In this document: positions 12,000 to 24,700 of the stretch, piece by piece
Numbering within the stretch: the stretch's first letter is position 1
Layout: every line of letters begins with the position of its first letter
Notes under the pieces: generated by a model
The model's database searches: none
The model's input: the letters and a program-made list of their open reading frames with translations, nothing else
What the model was told of the DNA's origin: nothing
NCBI GenBank assembly: GCA_949152475.1
Contig: OX424559.1
Location: 19,933,809 to 19,997,808, forward strand
DNA length: 64,000 nucleotides
Direction: 5' to 3'
DNA from: Terebella lapidaria
Lineage: Eukaryota > Annelida > Polychaeta > Terebellida > Terebellidae
Position numbers and translations under genes: made by a program

Positions 12000-13560
12000 G
12001 GAAATGATATATGCTGAATATTCTCGTGACCTTGAATTTGACCTTTGACCTCATTTTCAAGGTCACAGGACAAAATGACTAATATCTCGCTTATTATCGA
12101 CTTTACAGCTTAGGAATCAATTGTGAACATATAGGAAATGATATATGCTGAATATTCTCGTGACCTTGACTTTGACCTTTGACCTCATTTTCAAGGTCAC
12201 ATGACAAAATGGCTAATATCTCGCTTATTATCGACTTTACAGTTTAGGAATCAATTGTGAACATATAGGAAATGATATATGCTGAATATTTTCGTGACCT
12301 TGAATTTGACCTTTGACCTCATTTCCAAGGTCACAGGACAAAATTGCTAATATCTCGCTTATTATCGACTTTACAGCTTAGGAATCAATTGTGAACATAT
12401 AGGAAATGATATATGCTGAATATTCTCGTGACCTTGAATTTGACCTTTGACCTCATTTTCAAGGTCACAGGACAAAATGGCCAATATCTTGCTTATTAGC
12501 GACTTTACAGCTTAGGAATCAATTGTGAACATATAGGGAATGATATATGCTGAAAATTCTCATGACCCTGAATTTGACCTTTGATTTCATTTTCAAGGTC
12601 ACATGATAAAATGGCTAATATCTTGCTTATTATCGACTTTACAGCTTAGGTATCAATTGTGAACATATAGGAAATGATATATGCTGAATATTCTCATGAC
12701 CTTGAATTTGACCTTTGACCTCATTTCCAAGGTCACAGGACAAAATTGCTAATATCTCGCTTATTATCGACTTTACAGCTTAGGAATCAATTGTGAACAT
12801 ATAGGAAATGATATATGCTGAATATCCTCATGACCTTGAATTTGACCTTTGACCTCATTTCCAAGGTCACAGGACAAAATTGCCAATATCTCGCTTATTA
12901 TCGACTTTACAGCTAAGGAATCAATTGTGAACATATAGGAAATGATATATGCTGAATATTCTCGTGACCTTGAATTTGACCTTTGACCTCATTTTCAAGG
13001 TCACAGGACTAAATGGCGAATATCTTGCTTGTTAGCGACTTTACAGCTTAGGAATCAATTGTGAACATATTGGAAATGATATATGCTGAATATTCTAGTG
13101 ACCTTGAATTTGACTTTTGACCTCATTTTCAAGGTCAACAGGACAAAATGGCTAACATCTTGCTTATTATCGACTTTACAGCTTAGGAATCAATTGTGAA
13201 CATATAGGAAATGATATATGCTGAATATTCTAGTGACCTTGAATTTGACTTTTGACCTCATTTTCAAGGTCAACAGGACAAAATGGCTAATATCTTGCTT
13301 ATTATCGACTTTACAGCTTAGGAATCAATTGTGAACATATAGGAAATGATATATTCTGAATATTTTAATGATATTGAATTTGACCTTTGACCTAAATTTC
13401 AAGTTCAGTCATTTTATTTTCAAAGTCAGATTACAAAATGGCTTATATCTCGCTTATTATCAAATTTACATCTTAGGGGTCCATAGTGAACATATAGGAA
13501 ATGATGTATGCTGAATAGTTTGGTGATCTAGAATTTAACCTTTGATCCCATTTTCACGGT
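12000..13560 (+). repeat. 134-bp satellite array (about 12 units)
   Basis: Same unit as at 10390, highly homogeneous in the middle of the array. It follows conserved element sequence with GTGGGCCATTTTGGGCCC and ends at a family 1 right end at 13662. Confidence 0.9.
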
Positions 13561-14519
13561 TAGAGATATGGCGATTTCAGTGGTCACCTTGAATTTGACC
13601 TTCAACTTTCTCGGCTTAACTCTGTATATTTCTCCGGTAACCTTTCTAGCCCATTGGGCTAATTTTTTTATTGATGCATAACACTCCTCATATGTATCCC
13701 TGTGACATGTATAAATTTCGTTGCGCTTGAATTGCTCGAAGTGGGCCATTTTGGACCCAAACTCGGCCCAAATGGGACTTTCCCATGTTAAATTCTCCTA
13801 TGCTTTATAATGGGACACATTAAAGCCTAATATCTCACTTAATATTGAGATTAGAGACTAGGAATCAATTGTGGACATATAGGAAATGATATATGCTGAA
13901 TATTGTCATGACCTTGAATTTGACCTCTGACCTTGGTTTCAAGGCCAGAGCGGCCGTTTTCGTCGAAAAATGGCCAATTTTGGTCTTCGACGGTCGTTTT
14001 CTCAAAATCTGTTCAGTAACTTTTTTTAGGTTACCGGACCTATGGTCCGATAACCTATTGGCATGGCGTTGCGTCCGTCGTCCGTCCGTCCGTCCGTCCG
14101 TCCGTCGTCCGTTCACATTTTTATCTTTAAAGTATATGATCGAATCTTTCTGAAATTTTGCACAAAAATACCTAAAAATATTTCAAGGAAAGGGTTTTTT
14201 TTGTTTTTCGATTTTCGCATTTTTTTCAAAATGGCGGCCGTTTTCGACGAAAAATGCCTGATTTTGGACTTTGGCGGCCATTTCCTCAAAAACTGTTCAG
14301 TAACTTTTTTTCTTTTTGATACACAACACTCCTCATATGTACTCCTGTGATGTGTATAAGTTTCGTTGCGCTTGAATCGCTCGAAGTGGGCCATTTTGGG
14401 CCAAACTTGGCCCAAATGGGACTTTCCCATGTTAAATTTTCCTATGCTTTATAATGGGACACATTATGCCTTATATCTCACTTAATATTGAGATTAGAGA
14501 CTAGGAATCAATTGTGGAC

Positions 14520-15720
14520 ATATAGGAAATGATATATGCTGAATATTCTCGTGACCTTGAGTTTGACCTCTGACCTCAGTTTCAAGGTCAAAGAACAAAG
14601 TGGCTAATATCTCGCTTATTATCGACTTTACAGCTTAGAAATCAATTGTGGACATATAAGAAATGATATATACCGAATATTCTGATGACCTTGAATTTGA
14701 CCTTTGACCTCATTTTCAAGGTCACAGGACAAAATGGCTAATATCTCATTTCTTATCGACTTTACAGCTTAGGAATCAATTATGAACATATAGGAAATGA
14801 TATATGCAGATTATTGTCATGACCTTGAATTTGACCTTCGACCTCATTTTTAAGGTCACGGGACAAAATGGCTAATATCTCACTTATTACCGATTTTACA
14901 GCTTAGTGATCAATTGTGGACATGTAGGAAATGATATATGCTGAATATTCACGTGACCTTGAATTTGACCTTTGACCTCATTTTCAAGGTCACGGGACAA
15001 AATGGCTAATATCTCGCTTATTATCGACTTTACAGCTTAGGAATCAAATATGGACATACAGGAAAGGATATACGCTGAATATTCTGATGACCTCAAATTT
15101 GACCTTTGACCTTATTTTCAAGGTCATAGCACAAAATTGCTAATATCTCGCTTATTATCGACTTTACGGCTTAGGAATCAATTGTGAACATATAGGAAAT
15201 GATATATGCTGAATATTCTCGTGACCTTGAATTTGACCTTTGACCTCATTTCCAAGGTCACAGGACAAAATTGCTAATATCTTGCTTATTATCGACTTTA
15301 CGGCTTAGGAATCAATTGTGAACATATAGGAAATGATATATGCTGAATATTCTCGTGACCTTGAATTGACCTTTGACCTCATTTTCAAGGTCACAGGACA
15401 AAATGGCCAATATCTTGCTCATTAGCGACTTTGCAGCTTGGGAATCAATTGTGAACATATAGGAAATGATATATGCTGAATATTCTAGTGACCTTGAATT
15501 TGACCCTTGACCTAAATTTCAAGGTTAGTCATTTTATTTTCAAGGTCAGAATACAAAATGGCTTATATCTCGCTTATTATCAAATTTACAGCTTAGGGGT
15601 CCATAGTGAACATATAGGAAATGATGTATGCTGAATATTTTGGTGATCTAGAATTTGACTTTTGATCCCATTTTCAAGGTCAGAGAACAAAATGGCTAAT
15701 ATGTCGCTTATTATCATCTT
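14520..15720 (+). repeat. 134-bp satellite array (about 9 units)
   Basis: Same 134-bp unit. The last units are more divergent and run into a unique stretch at about 15720. Confidence 0.9.
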
Positions 15721-15721
15721 T

Positions 15722-16228
15722 ACATCTGCCCCTGATGACGCCAGTGTGTCTTTGGATAAACTATTTGGTCGGGTTCTAATGCAAAATGTTGTATTTTACC
15801 TTTCTTATTGGCATCATCAAAATTTGATTGTATTGGTGGTAATAGATTGATACTTACATTTGTACCACTGAGTTGGTGTCACTGCTGGCAGACGTTAAAT
15901 CTGTCCCCGAGGATACCATCAACTCAGTAGCCTTCGGGCTTGTGATTGGGTACTTTTGTACTTGTCATGTATCTATTCCATGGGGTTAGATTCGGATTTC
16001 TAAATTATTTTCATAGGTTGTTGGGCAGTTGTATACTAATTCCATCTGGTGTACAGTAGAAACAACTACATTTAACACATTGTCTGCCCCTGAAGACGCC
16101 AGTGTGTCTTTGGATAAACTATTTGGTCGGGCTTTGTTTGTTTCTATTGCAAAATGTAATATTTTACGTTTCTTATTGGCATCATCAAAATCTGATTGTA
16201 TTGGTGGTAATACATTTATACTTACATT
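15722..16228 (+). repeat. Diverged direct duplication of a 140-150 bp segment
   Basis: Segments 15725-15865 and 16081-16228 both begin TCTGCCCCTGA and continue GACGCCAGTGTGTCTTTGG, then share TATTGGCATCATCAAAA. They are two diverged copies separated by about 215 bp of non-repetitive sequence, lodged between satellite units. Confidence 0.8.
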
Positions 16229-16739
16229 TACAGCATAGGAATCAATTGCGAATATAGAGGAATGATATATACTGAATATTTTCATAACCTTGAACTTGAA
16301 CTTTGACCTCATTTTCAAGGTCACATCACAGAATGGCTAATGTCTCACTTATTATCGACTTTACAGCTGAGGAATTTATCGTGGACATACTAGAAGTGAT
16401 ATATTTGTTGAAAATTTCATGACCTTGAATTTATCAGTGACTTTATTTTCAAGGTCACTGGACAAAAGGCTAATATCTAAAATGTATATTGTCCGGTAAC
16501 CTTTCTTAGCCCTTGGGCTAATTTTTCTTATTGATGAAAAACACTCCTCATATGTACCCCTGTGACATGTATAAATTTCGTTGCGCTTGAATCGCTTGAA
16601 GTGGGCCATTTTGGGCCCAAACTCGGCCCAAATGTGACTTTCCCATGTTAAATTTTCCTATGCTTTATAATGGCACACATTAAGCCTAATATCTCACTTA
16701 ATATTGAAGTTAGAGACCAGGAATGAATTGTGGACATAT

Positions 16740-18340
16740 AGGAAATGATATATGCTGAATATTCTCGTGACCTTGAATTTGACTTTTGACCTCATTTTCA
16801 AGGTCACAGGACAAAATGGCTAATATCTCGCTTATTGTCGACTTTACAGCTTAGGAATCAATTGTGAATATATAGGAAATGATATATGCTGAATATTCTT
16901 GTGACCTTGAATTTGACCTTTGACCTCATTTTCAAGGTCACATGACAAAATGGCTAATATCTCGCTTATTATCGACTTTACAGTTTAGGAATCAATTGTG
17001 AACATATAGGAAATGATATATGCTGAATATTTTCATGACCTTGAATTTGACCTTTGACCTCATTTCCAAGGTCACAGGACAAAATTGCTAATATCTCGCT
17101 TATTATCGACTTTACAGCTTAGGAATCAATTGTGAACATATAGGAAATGATATATGCTGAATTTTCTTGTGGCCTTGAATTTGAGCTTTGACCTCATTTT
17201 CAAGGTCACAGGACAAAATGGCCAATATCTTGCTTATTAGCGACTTTACAGCTTAGGAATCAATTGTGGACATATAGGAAATGATATATGCTGAATATTC
17301 TGATGACCTTGAATTTGACCTTCGAACTCATTTCCAAGGTCACAGGACAAAATGGCTAATATCTCGCTTATTATCGACTTTACAGCTTAGGAATCAGTTG
17401 TGAACATATAGGAAATGATATATGCTGAATATTCTTGTGACCTTGAATTTGACCTTTGACCTCATTTTCAAGGTCACATGACAAAATGGCTAATATCTCG
17501 CTTATTATCGAATTTACAGTTTAGGAATCAATTGTGAACATATAGGAAATGATATATGCTGAATATTCTAGTGACCTTGAATTTGACTTTTGACCTCATT
17601 TTCAAGGTCAACAGGACAAAATGGCTAATATCTCGCTTATTAGCGACTTTACAGCTTAGGAATCACTTGTGAACATACAGGAAATGATATATGCTGAAAA
17701 TGCTCGTGACCTTGAATTTGACCTTTGGCCTATTTTCAAGGTCACAGGACAAAATGGCCAATATCTTGCTTATTAGCGACTTTACAGCTTAGGAATCAAT
17801 TGTGAACATATAGGAAATGATATATGCTGAAAATGCTCGTGACCTTGAATTTGACCTTTGACCTATTTTCAAGGTCACAGGACAAAATGGCCAATATCTT
17901 GCTTATTAGCGACTTTACAGCTTAGGAATCGATTGTGAACATATAGGAAATGATATATGCTGAAAATTCTCGTGACCTTGAATTTGACCTCATTTTCAAG
18001 GTCACAGGACAAAATGGCCAATATCTTGCTTATCAGCGACTTAACAGCTTAGAAATCAATTGTGAACATATAGGAAATGATATATGCTGAAAATTCTCAT
18101 GACCTTGAATTTGACCTTTGACCTCATTTTGAAGGTCACATGACAAAATGGCTAAGATCTCGCTTATTATCGACTTTACAGCTTAGGAATCAATTGTGAA
18201 CATATAGGAAATGATATACGCAGAATATTCTCATGACCTTGAATTTGACCTTTGACCTCATTTCCAAGGTCACAGGACAAAATTGCTGATATCTCGCTTA
18301 TTATCGACTTTACAGCTTAGGAATCAATTGTGAACATATG
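16740..18340 (+). repeat. 134-bp satellite array (about 12 units)
   Basis: Same unit as the other arrays. Units at 17690-17990 have a small deletion in the TTTGACCTCATTTTC part. A short fragment of the same satellite also lies at 16240-16480, before the right end at 16521. Confidence 0.9.
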
Positions 18341-18586
18341 GGAAATGAGGGACATTTCCCATATGATGTATGCTGAATAGTTTGGTGATCTAGAATTTAA
18401 CCTTTGATCCCATTTTCACGGTGAGAGATATGGCGATTTCAGTGGTCACCTTGAATTTGACTTTCAACTTTCTCGGCTTAACTTTGTATATTTCTCCGGT
18501 AACCTTACTAGCCCATTGGGCTAATTTTTTTAGGTTACCGGACCTATGGTCCGATAACCTATTGGCATGGCGTTGCGTCCGTCGTC

Positions 18587-19446
18587 CGTCGTCGTCCGTC
18601 GTCGTCGTCCGTCGTCGTCGTCCACATTTTTATCTTTTTTGTTTACGGGCGAATTTTTCTGAAATTTTGCACAAAAATACTTAAAAATAATTCAAGAAGG
18701 AGGTATTTTTTAGTTTTTTGATTTTCGCATTTTTTTCAAAATGGCGACCGTTTTCGACGAAAAATGCCTGATTTTGGGCTTTGGCGGCCATTTTCTCAAA
18801 ATCTGTTCAGTAACTTTTTTTCTTTTTGATACAAAAGACTCCTCGTATGTACTCCTATGATGTCTATAAATTTCGTTGCGCTTGAATCGCTCGAAGTGGG
18901 CCATTTTGGCCCAAACTCGGCCCAAATGGGACTTTCCCATGTTAAGGATTGATTGCATGTGATCGTCATGAACCTGGCAGTGACCAGCTGTCCATTCACT
19001 TATAATGTAAATATAAGTCCGTCGTCCGTCGTCGTCGTCCGTCGTCGTCGTCCACATTTTTATCTTTTTTGTTTACGGGCGAATTTTTCTGAAATTTTGC
19101 ACAAAAATACTTAAAAATAATTCAAGATGGAGGTATTTTTTAGTTTTTTGATTTTCGCGTTTTTTTCAAAATGGCGACCGTTTTCGACGAAAAATGCCTG
19201 ATTTTGGGCTTTGGCGGCCATTTTCTCAAAATCTGTTCAGTAACTTTTTTTCTTTTTGATACAAAAGACTCCTCGTATGTACTCCTATGATGTCTATAAA
19301 TTTCGTTGCGCTTGAATCGCTCGAAGTGGGCCATTTTGGCCCAAACTCGGCCCAAATGGGACTTTCCCATGTTAAGGATTGATTGCATGTGATCGTCATG
19401 AACCTGGCAGTGACCAGCTGTCCATTAACTTATAATGTAAATATAA
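18587..19446 (+). repeat. 430-bp tandem duplication
   Basis: The block from the CGT microsatellite through TGTCCATTCACTTATAATG is repeated once with a 430-bp offset (TCCACATTTT at 18621 and 19051). Only a handful of substitutions are seen, so the duplication is recent. It lies within a family 1 element that began at 18532. 19447-20080 is non-repetitive intron with no exon visible. Confidence 0.9.
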
Positions 19447-20109
19447 AGGTAACAAATTCATGAATTTATACACTTCCAATCAACGTGAAACTTTGCCTTT
19501 CTTATTGTTAGCCATCAAGGATTACTAACCGAGACTCTGTTTCTTACTAAGCAATGTTAAATTTGTTAAATTCATCGTTTTCATATGTCATTTTCCGACC
19601 TATTTCTCAGTCTACAAAATACACTCACAACAGGGCGAGCGAAAGGATTAGGTTGTGCAGCAAATAGCTAGTGAGGCCAGTAAAACTCACAGGTGATTTG
19701 CACTCAGGTGCACCGAGGTGTTTGGGATTATGAATGTTCAGCTCATTGTATTCATCTCAGAGAAAGTATAGCCCTAGATATTCTCATTATTTTGACGACA
19801 ACAAGGAATAAATATATGCAACTGCCAGTGCTTGTCAAGCAGAACACTCGAATCTTCGTTTTGGTGAAACGTATAAAATGATTTATATAATCATCAAATT
19901 GCACAGCTTTCGTGATATCATCTATGAAACCATGTCTCGGTTCATCATCCATGAGTATATGTGTGTGTGCTAGCCAAGTTTTAGGTCAGAGGATTGTAAT
20001 GTTTTGGCGATTTTGTTACCTTTACTTTCACATTATAAATCAATGGAAAAGTGCCTCAGTGCAGTCACCGGTAAGTTACATGCAATCACACCTTAAATTC
20101 TCCTATGCT

Positions 20110-21060
20110 TTATAATGGGACACATTATGCCTAATATCTCACTTGATATTGAGATTAGAGACTAGGAATCAATTGTGGACATATAGGAAATGATATATGC
20201 TAAATATTCTCGTGACCTTGAATTTGACCCCTGACCTCAGTTTCAAGGTCAGAGCACAAAATGGCTTATATCTCGCTTATTATCGACTCTACAGCTTAGG
20301 AATCAATTGTGGACATATAGGAAATAATATATGCTGAATATTCTCGTGACCTTGAATTTGACCTCTGACCTCAGTTTCAAGGTCAGAGCACAAAATGGCT
20401 TATATCTCGCTTATTATCGACTCTACAGCTTAGGAATCAATTGTGGACATATAGGAAATGATATATGCTGAATATTCTGATGACCTTGAATTGACCTACG
20501 ACCTCATTTTCAAGGTCACAGGACAAAATGGCTAATATCTCGCTTGTTATCGACTTTACAGCTTAGCAATCAATTATGAACATATAGGAAATGATATATG
20601 CAGATTATTGTCATGACCTTGAATTTGACCTTTGACCTCATTTTCAAGGTCACAGGACAAACAGGCTAATATCTCACTTATTATCGATTTTACAGCTTAG
20701 GAATCAATTGTGGACATATAGGAAATGATATATGCTGAATATTCTCGTGACCTTGAATTTGACCTTTGACCTCATTTTCAAGGTCCAAGGACAAACTAGC
20801 TCATATCTTGCTCCTCTATTGAATGTATGGCTTGGGAATCAATTGTGGACATGATATAGAAAATGATATACATTGAATATTTTGATGACCTTGAATTTGA
20901 CCTTTGCCCCTTCATTTTCAAGGCCACAGCACAAATTGCTAATATCTCTCTGATTATTGAATTTACAGCGTAGCAATCAACTGTGGACATGATATATGCT
21001 TAATGTTATATATGATGAATATTTTCTTGACATTGAATTCAACCAGTGACCTGGCTAACA
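20110..21060 (+). repeat. 134-bp satellite array (about 6-7 units)
   Basis: Same unit, preceded by the conserved CTCCTATGCTTTATAATGGG block and followed by a family 1 right end at 21110. Confidence 0.9.
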
Positions 21061-21114
21061 TCTAAAATATTAAACATTGTCCGGTAACCTATCTTCGGCC
21101 CTTGGCCTAATTTT

Positions 21115-21940
21115 TTTTTTTTTTCGGACTTAGAATTTTTACACTCGCCTGCACCCATGCAGATGTAATACTGTAACTGAGCCATGCTACTGTATTCACT
21201 GACTGCAGCCTGCATGTCCAGCATGAGGCTAGGCTCTGCCCTCTCAGCCAGTGCAGTATATGAGAGCCCTGCTCAGTAATGCCTTACAAGATCAGCCTCT
21301 CTGTCCAGCACAGCGATAGGCTCCGCCCCTCTCAGCCAGCCCTGCTCAGTTAGCCTTACAAGATCAGCCACTCTGTCCAGCACAGCAATAGGCTCTGCCC
21401 TCTCAGCTATCCCTGCTCAGTCATGCCTGACAAGTGATACAGCTAGCATGTCCAACTTGACCCCAGGCTCATATCCATGCATAATCCCTCACTCCCCCCT
21501 CCAAAGCCTGGTTTACTAGTGTGTGTACATGGTAAAAGAATGAAGTTCCACCCCACAGAATACAATGGTTGGTTAATAAGCCAACACACATGACACAACA
21601 TGCTTGGGGGATGATTTGCCATGTCTGCATTTATATTATACAAACATGTATTGTTTGAATATTTTGTTATTCAACTCTATTTCACATGCAATGACCAAAT
21701 CATCATTGATTTAGTTAGCTGGGAAATGTTTGGCTTTGGTTATAATGTGAATGCGAAAATTCCGCTGTATTGTACAAGTTTTGAAATCACAAAATTGGCC
21801 AAGATGACACAGCATTCTTTTAGTCACGTATCATTTTACATTTGACAGGAGCACCTGAAAAATATCACGAACATCCTGATTAAATATACTAGTACTCTGA
21901 ATATTGGCTGGGTAGTACTCTGAATATTGGCTGGGTAATT
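21115..21940 (+). mobile_element. 5'-truncated Helentron-like family 2 element
   Basis: It lacks the family 2 left hairpin but contains the internal minisatellite of roughly 73 bp (CCCTGCTCAGTCATGCC ... CAGCACAGCAATAGG) and the conserved block with GCCAACACACATGACACAAC. It is interrupted by a full-length copy starting at 21941 just after GGCTGGGTAATT. Confidence 0.6.
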
Positions 21941-23449
21941 AGGCATCCCGATTGAAAATCGGGAGGCCTTATGTTTTTGTCTGTTTTTTTTTTTTTTCTT
22001 TTTTTTTTTCTTTTTTTTTTGTTTTTTTTTTTCTTCCGCCGTTTGGTTTCCGGATCATAACTCTTGAACGCCTCGATCTATCTTTCCGAAATTTTCACAG
22101 CTCATCCGAAATACTTTGCTTCTAACCCCTATTGTTTTTCGTCGAGATCCGAAATCCAAGATGGCCGCCAGCGGCCATTTTGGAAAAAAAAATCGGGCGA
22201 TTCCTGTCAATGTCATAATTTGATTCAGGCAATTTCCAGAGGAAAAAAAATTTTGTAGGTGCATTTTTTTTTTTTTTTTGGACTTAGAATTTTTCCCTCG
22301 CCTGCGCCCATGCAGATGTAATACTGTAACTGAGCCATGCTACTGTATTCACTGACTGCAGCCTGCATGTCCAGCATGAGGCTAACCTCTGCCCTCTCAG
22401 CCAGTGCAGGAGATCAGCCAGTCTGCCCAGCACAGCAATGGGCTCTGCCCCTCTCAGCCAGCCCTGCTCAGTCATGCCTTACAAGATCAGCCAGTCTGTC
22501 CAGCACAGAAATAGGCTCCACCCCTCTGAGCCAGCCCTGCTCAGTCATGCCTGACAAGTGATACAGCTAGCATGTCCAACATGACCCTAGGCTCATATCC
22601 ATGCATTATCCCTCACTCCCCCCTCCAAAGCCTGGTTTACTAGTGTGTGTACATGGTAAAAGAATGAAGTTCCATCCCACAGAATACAATAGTTGGTTAA
22701 TAAGCCAACACACATGACACAACATGCTTGGGGAATGATTTGCCCTGTCTGCATTTATATTGTGCAAACATGTATTGTTTGAATGTTTTGTTATTCAACT
22801 CTATTTCACATGCAATGACCAAATCATCATTGTTTTAGTTAGCTGGCAAATGTTTGGCTTTGGTTATGAAAATTCCGCTGTATTGTACAAGTTTTGAAAT
22901 CACAAAATTGGCCAAGATGACACAGCATTCTTTTAGTCACGTATCATTTTATATTTGACAGGAGCACCTGAAAAATATCACGAACATTCTGATTAATATA
23001 CTAGTACGCTGAATAATATTGGCTGGGTAATTGTCCATTCATTTGGGGTGGCAAATGTCTGGTGGACCAAGTTGTCAAGATGATAAAAAGCAGTTCTGGT
23101 AAGAAACTGTCTGATGAGCTCTCACTCTTACCCACATACAATGGCCTATGTATCCTTTTTTCTCAGTCCAGTATGACCATTTGAAATGATAAGAACAAAA
23201 TGGGGGATGCCACAAAGCCTATAGGCTTTTATGTCTAGTTGTTCATTCATTTTGGGTGGCAAATGTCTGGTGGGCCAAGTTGTCAAGATGATAGAAAGCA
23301 GTTCTGGTAAGAAACTGTCTGATGAGCTCTCACTCTTACCCACATACAATGGCCTATGTATCCTTTTTTCTCAGTCCAGTATGACCATTTGAAATGATAA
23401 GAACAAATTGGGGGATGCCACAAAGCCTATAGGCTTTTATGTCTAGTTA
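21941..23449 (+). mobile_element. Helentron-like family 2 element, full length with duplicated 3' end
   Basis: The left end is AGGCATCCCGATT-GAA-AATCGGGAGGCC, a hairpin. The right end has GGGGATGCC, an inverted match to GGCATCCC, followed by a second hairpin AAGCCTATAGGCTT and TATGTCTAGTT. This is the same two-ended plan as family 1 with unrelated sequence. Inside are poly-T, a block with CAAGATGGCCGCC, and a minisatellite of about 73 bp. The last 210 bp (to 23239) are repeated again (to 23449). There is no protein-coding capacity. Confidence 0.65.
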
Positions 23450-23619
23450 GGTGTTAATTTTGGCGGGAAATAATTTGAATAAATCATCATAACTTTAGAA
23501 CGAATAGAGATATCAACATGCTGTAAAAGCCACATTAATTCAAACGATTCACTTTATTCTTATGTGCCAAGACTAATAAATCTCCTACTAGGACCAGACT
23601 CTATCTTTAAATTCTCCTA

Positions 23620-24700
23620 TGCTTTATAATGGGACACATTATGCCTAATATCTCACTTAATATTGAGATTAGAGACAAGGAATCAATTGTGGACACATTG
23701 GAAATGATATATGCTGATTATTGTCATGACCTTGAATTTGACTTTTGACCTCATTTTCAAGGTCACAGGACAAAATGGCTAATATCTCGCCTCTTATCGA
23801 CTTTACAGCTTAGGAATCAATTATGAACATATAGGAAATGATATATGCAGATTATTGTCATGACCTTGAATTCGACCTTTGACCTCATTTTCAAGGTCAC
23901 AGGACAAAATGGCTAATATCTCACTTATTATCGATTTTACAGCTTAGGAATCAATTGTGGACATATAGGAAATGATGTATGCCGAATATTCCCGTGACCT
24001 TGAATTTGACCTCTGACCTCATTTTCAAGGTCAAGAGCACAAAATGGCTAATATCTCGCTTATTATCGACTTCACAGGTTAGGAATCAGCTGTGGACGTA
24101 TAGGAAATGATATACGCCAAATACTCTGATGACTTTGAATTTGACCTTTGACTCTATTTTCACGGTCACAGGAAAAAATGGCTAAAATCTCGATTAATAG
24201 CGACTTTACAGCTTACAAATCAATTTGGGGCCATATAGGAAATGATATATACTTAATCTTGTCATGACCTTGAACTTGACCTTCGACCTCATTTTCAAGG
24301 TCAGAGCATAAAATGGCTAATATCTTGCTTATTATCATTTTTACAGTTAAGGAATCAATTGTGAGATATGTGCTGAATATTGTCATGACCTTGAATTTAA
24401 CATTTGACCTCATTTTCAAGGTCAAAGTGCAAAGTGGTTAATATCTCGTTTATTATCGAACTTACAGCTTTGCAATCAATTGAGCACATATAGGAAATGA
24501 TATATGCTGAATATTCTCATGTCCTTGAATTTGATCTCATCTCCAAGGTCAGATCACAAAATGGTTAATATCTTGCTCATTGTCGATTTTGCAGCTTAGG
24601 AATCAATTGTGGACATGAAATGATATATGCTGAATATTCTTGTGACCTTGAATTTGACATTGTTGTCAAGGTCACGGGAAAAAATGGCTAATATCTAAGA
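23620..24700 (+). repeat. 134-bp satellite array (about 8 divergent units)
   Basis: Same unit but more diverged, with some units shortened. It ends at a family 1 right end at 24742, after which interrupted family 1 sequence resumes to about 25312. Confidence 0.85.

Noticed and set aside
10390-13560. Regular repeats that could look like a CRISPR array
   Set aside because: Units are 134 bp tandem copies with no unique spacers, in a eukaryotic intron; this is a satellite.
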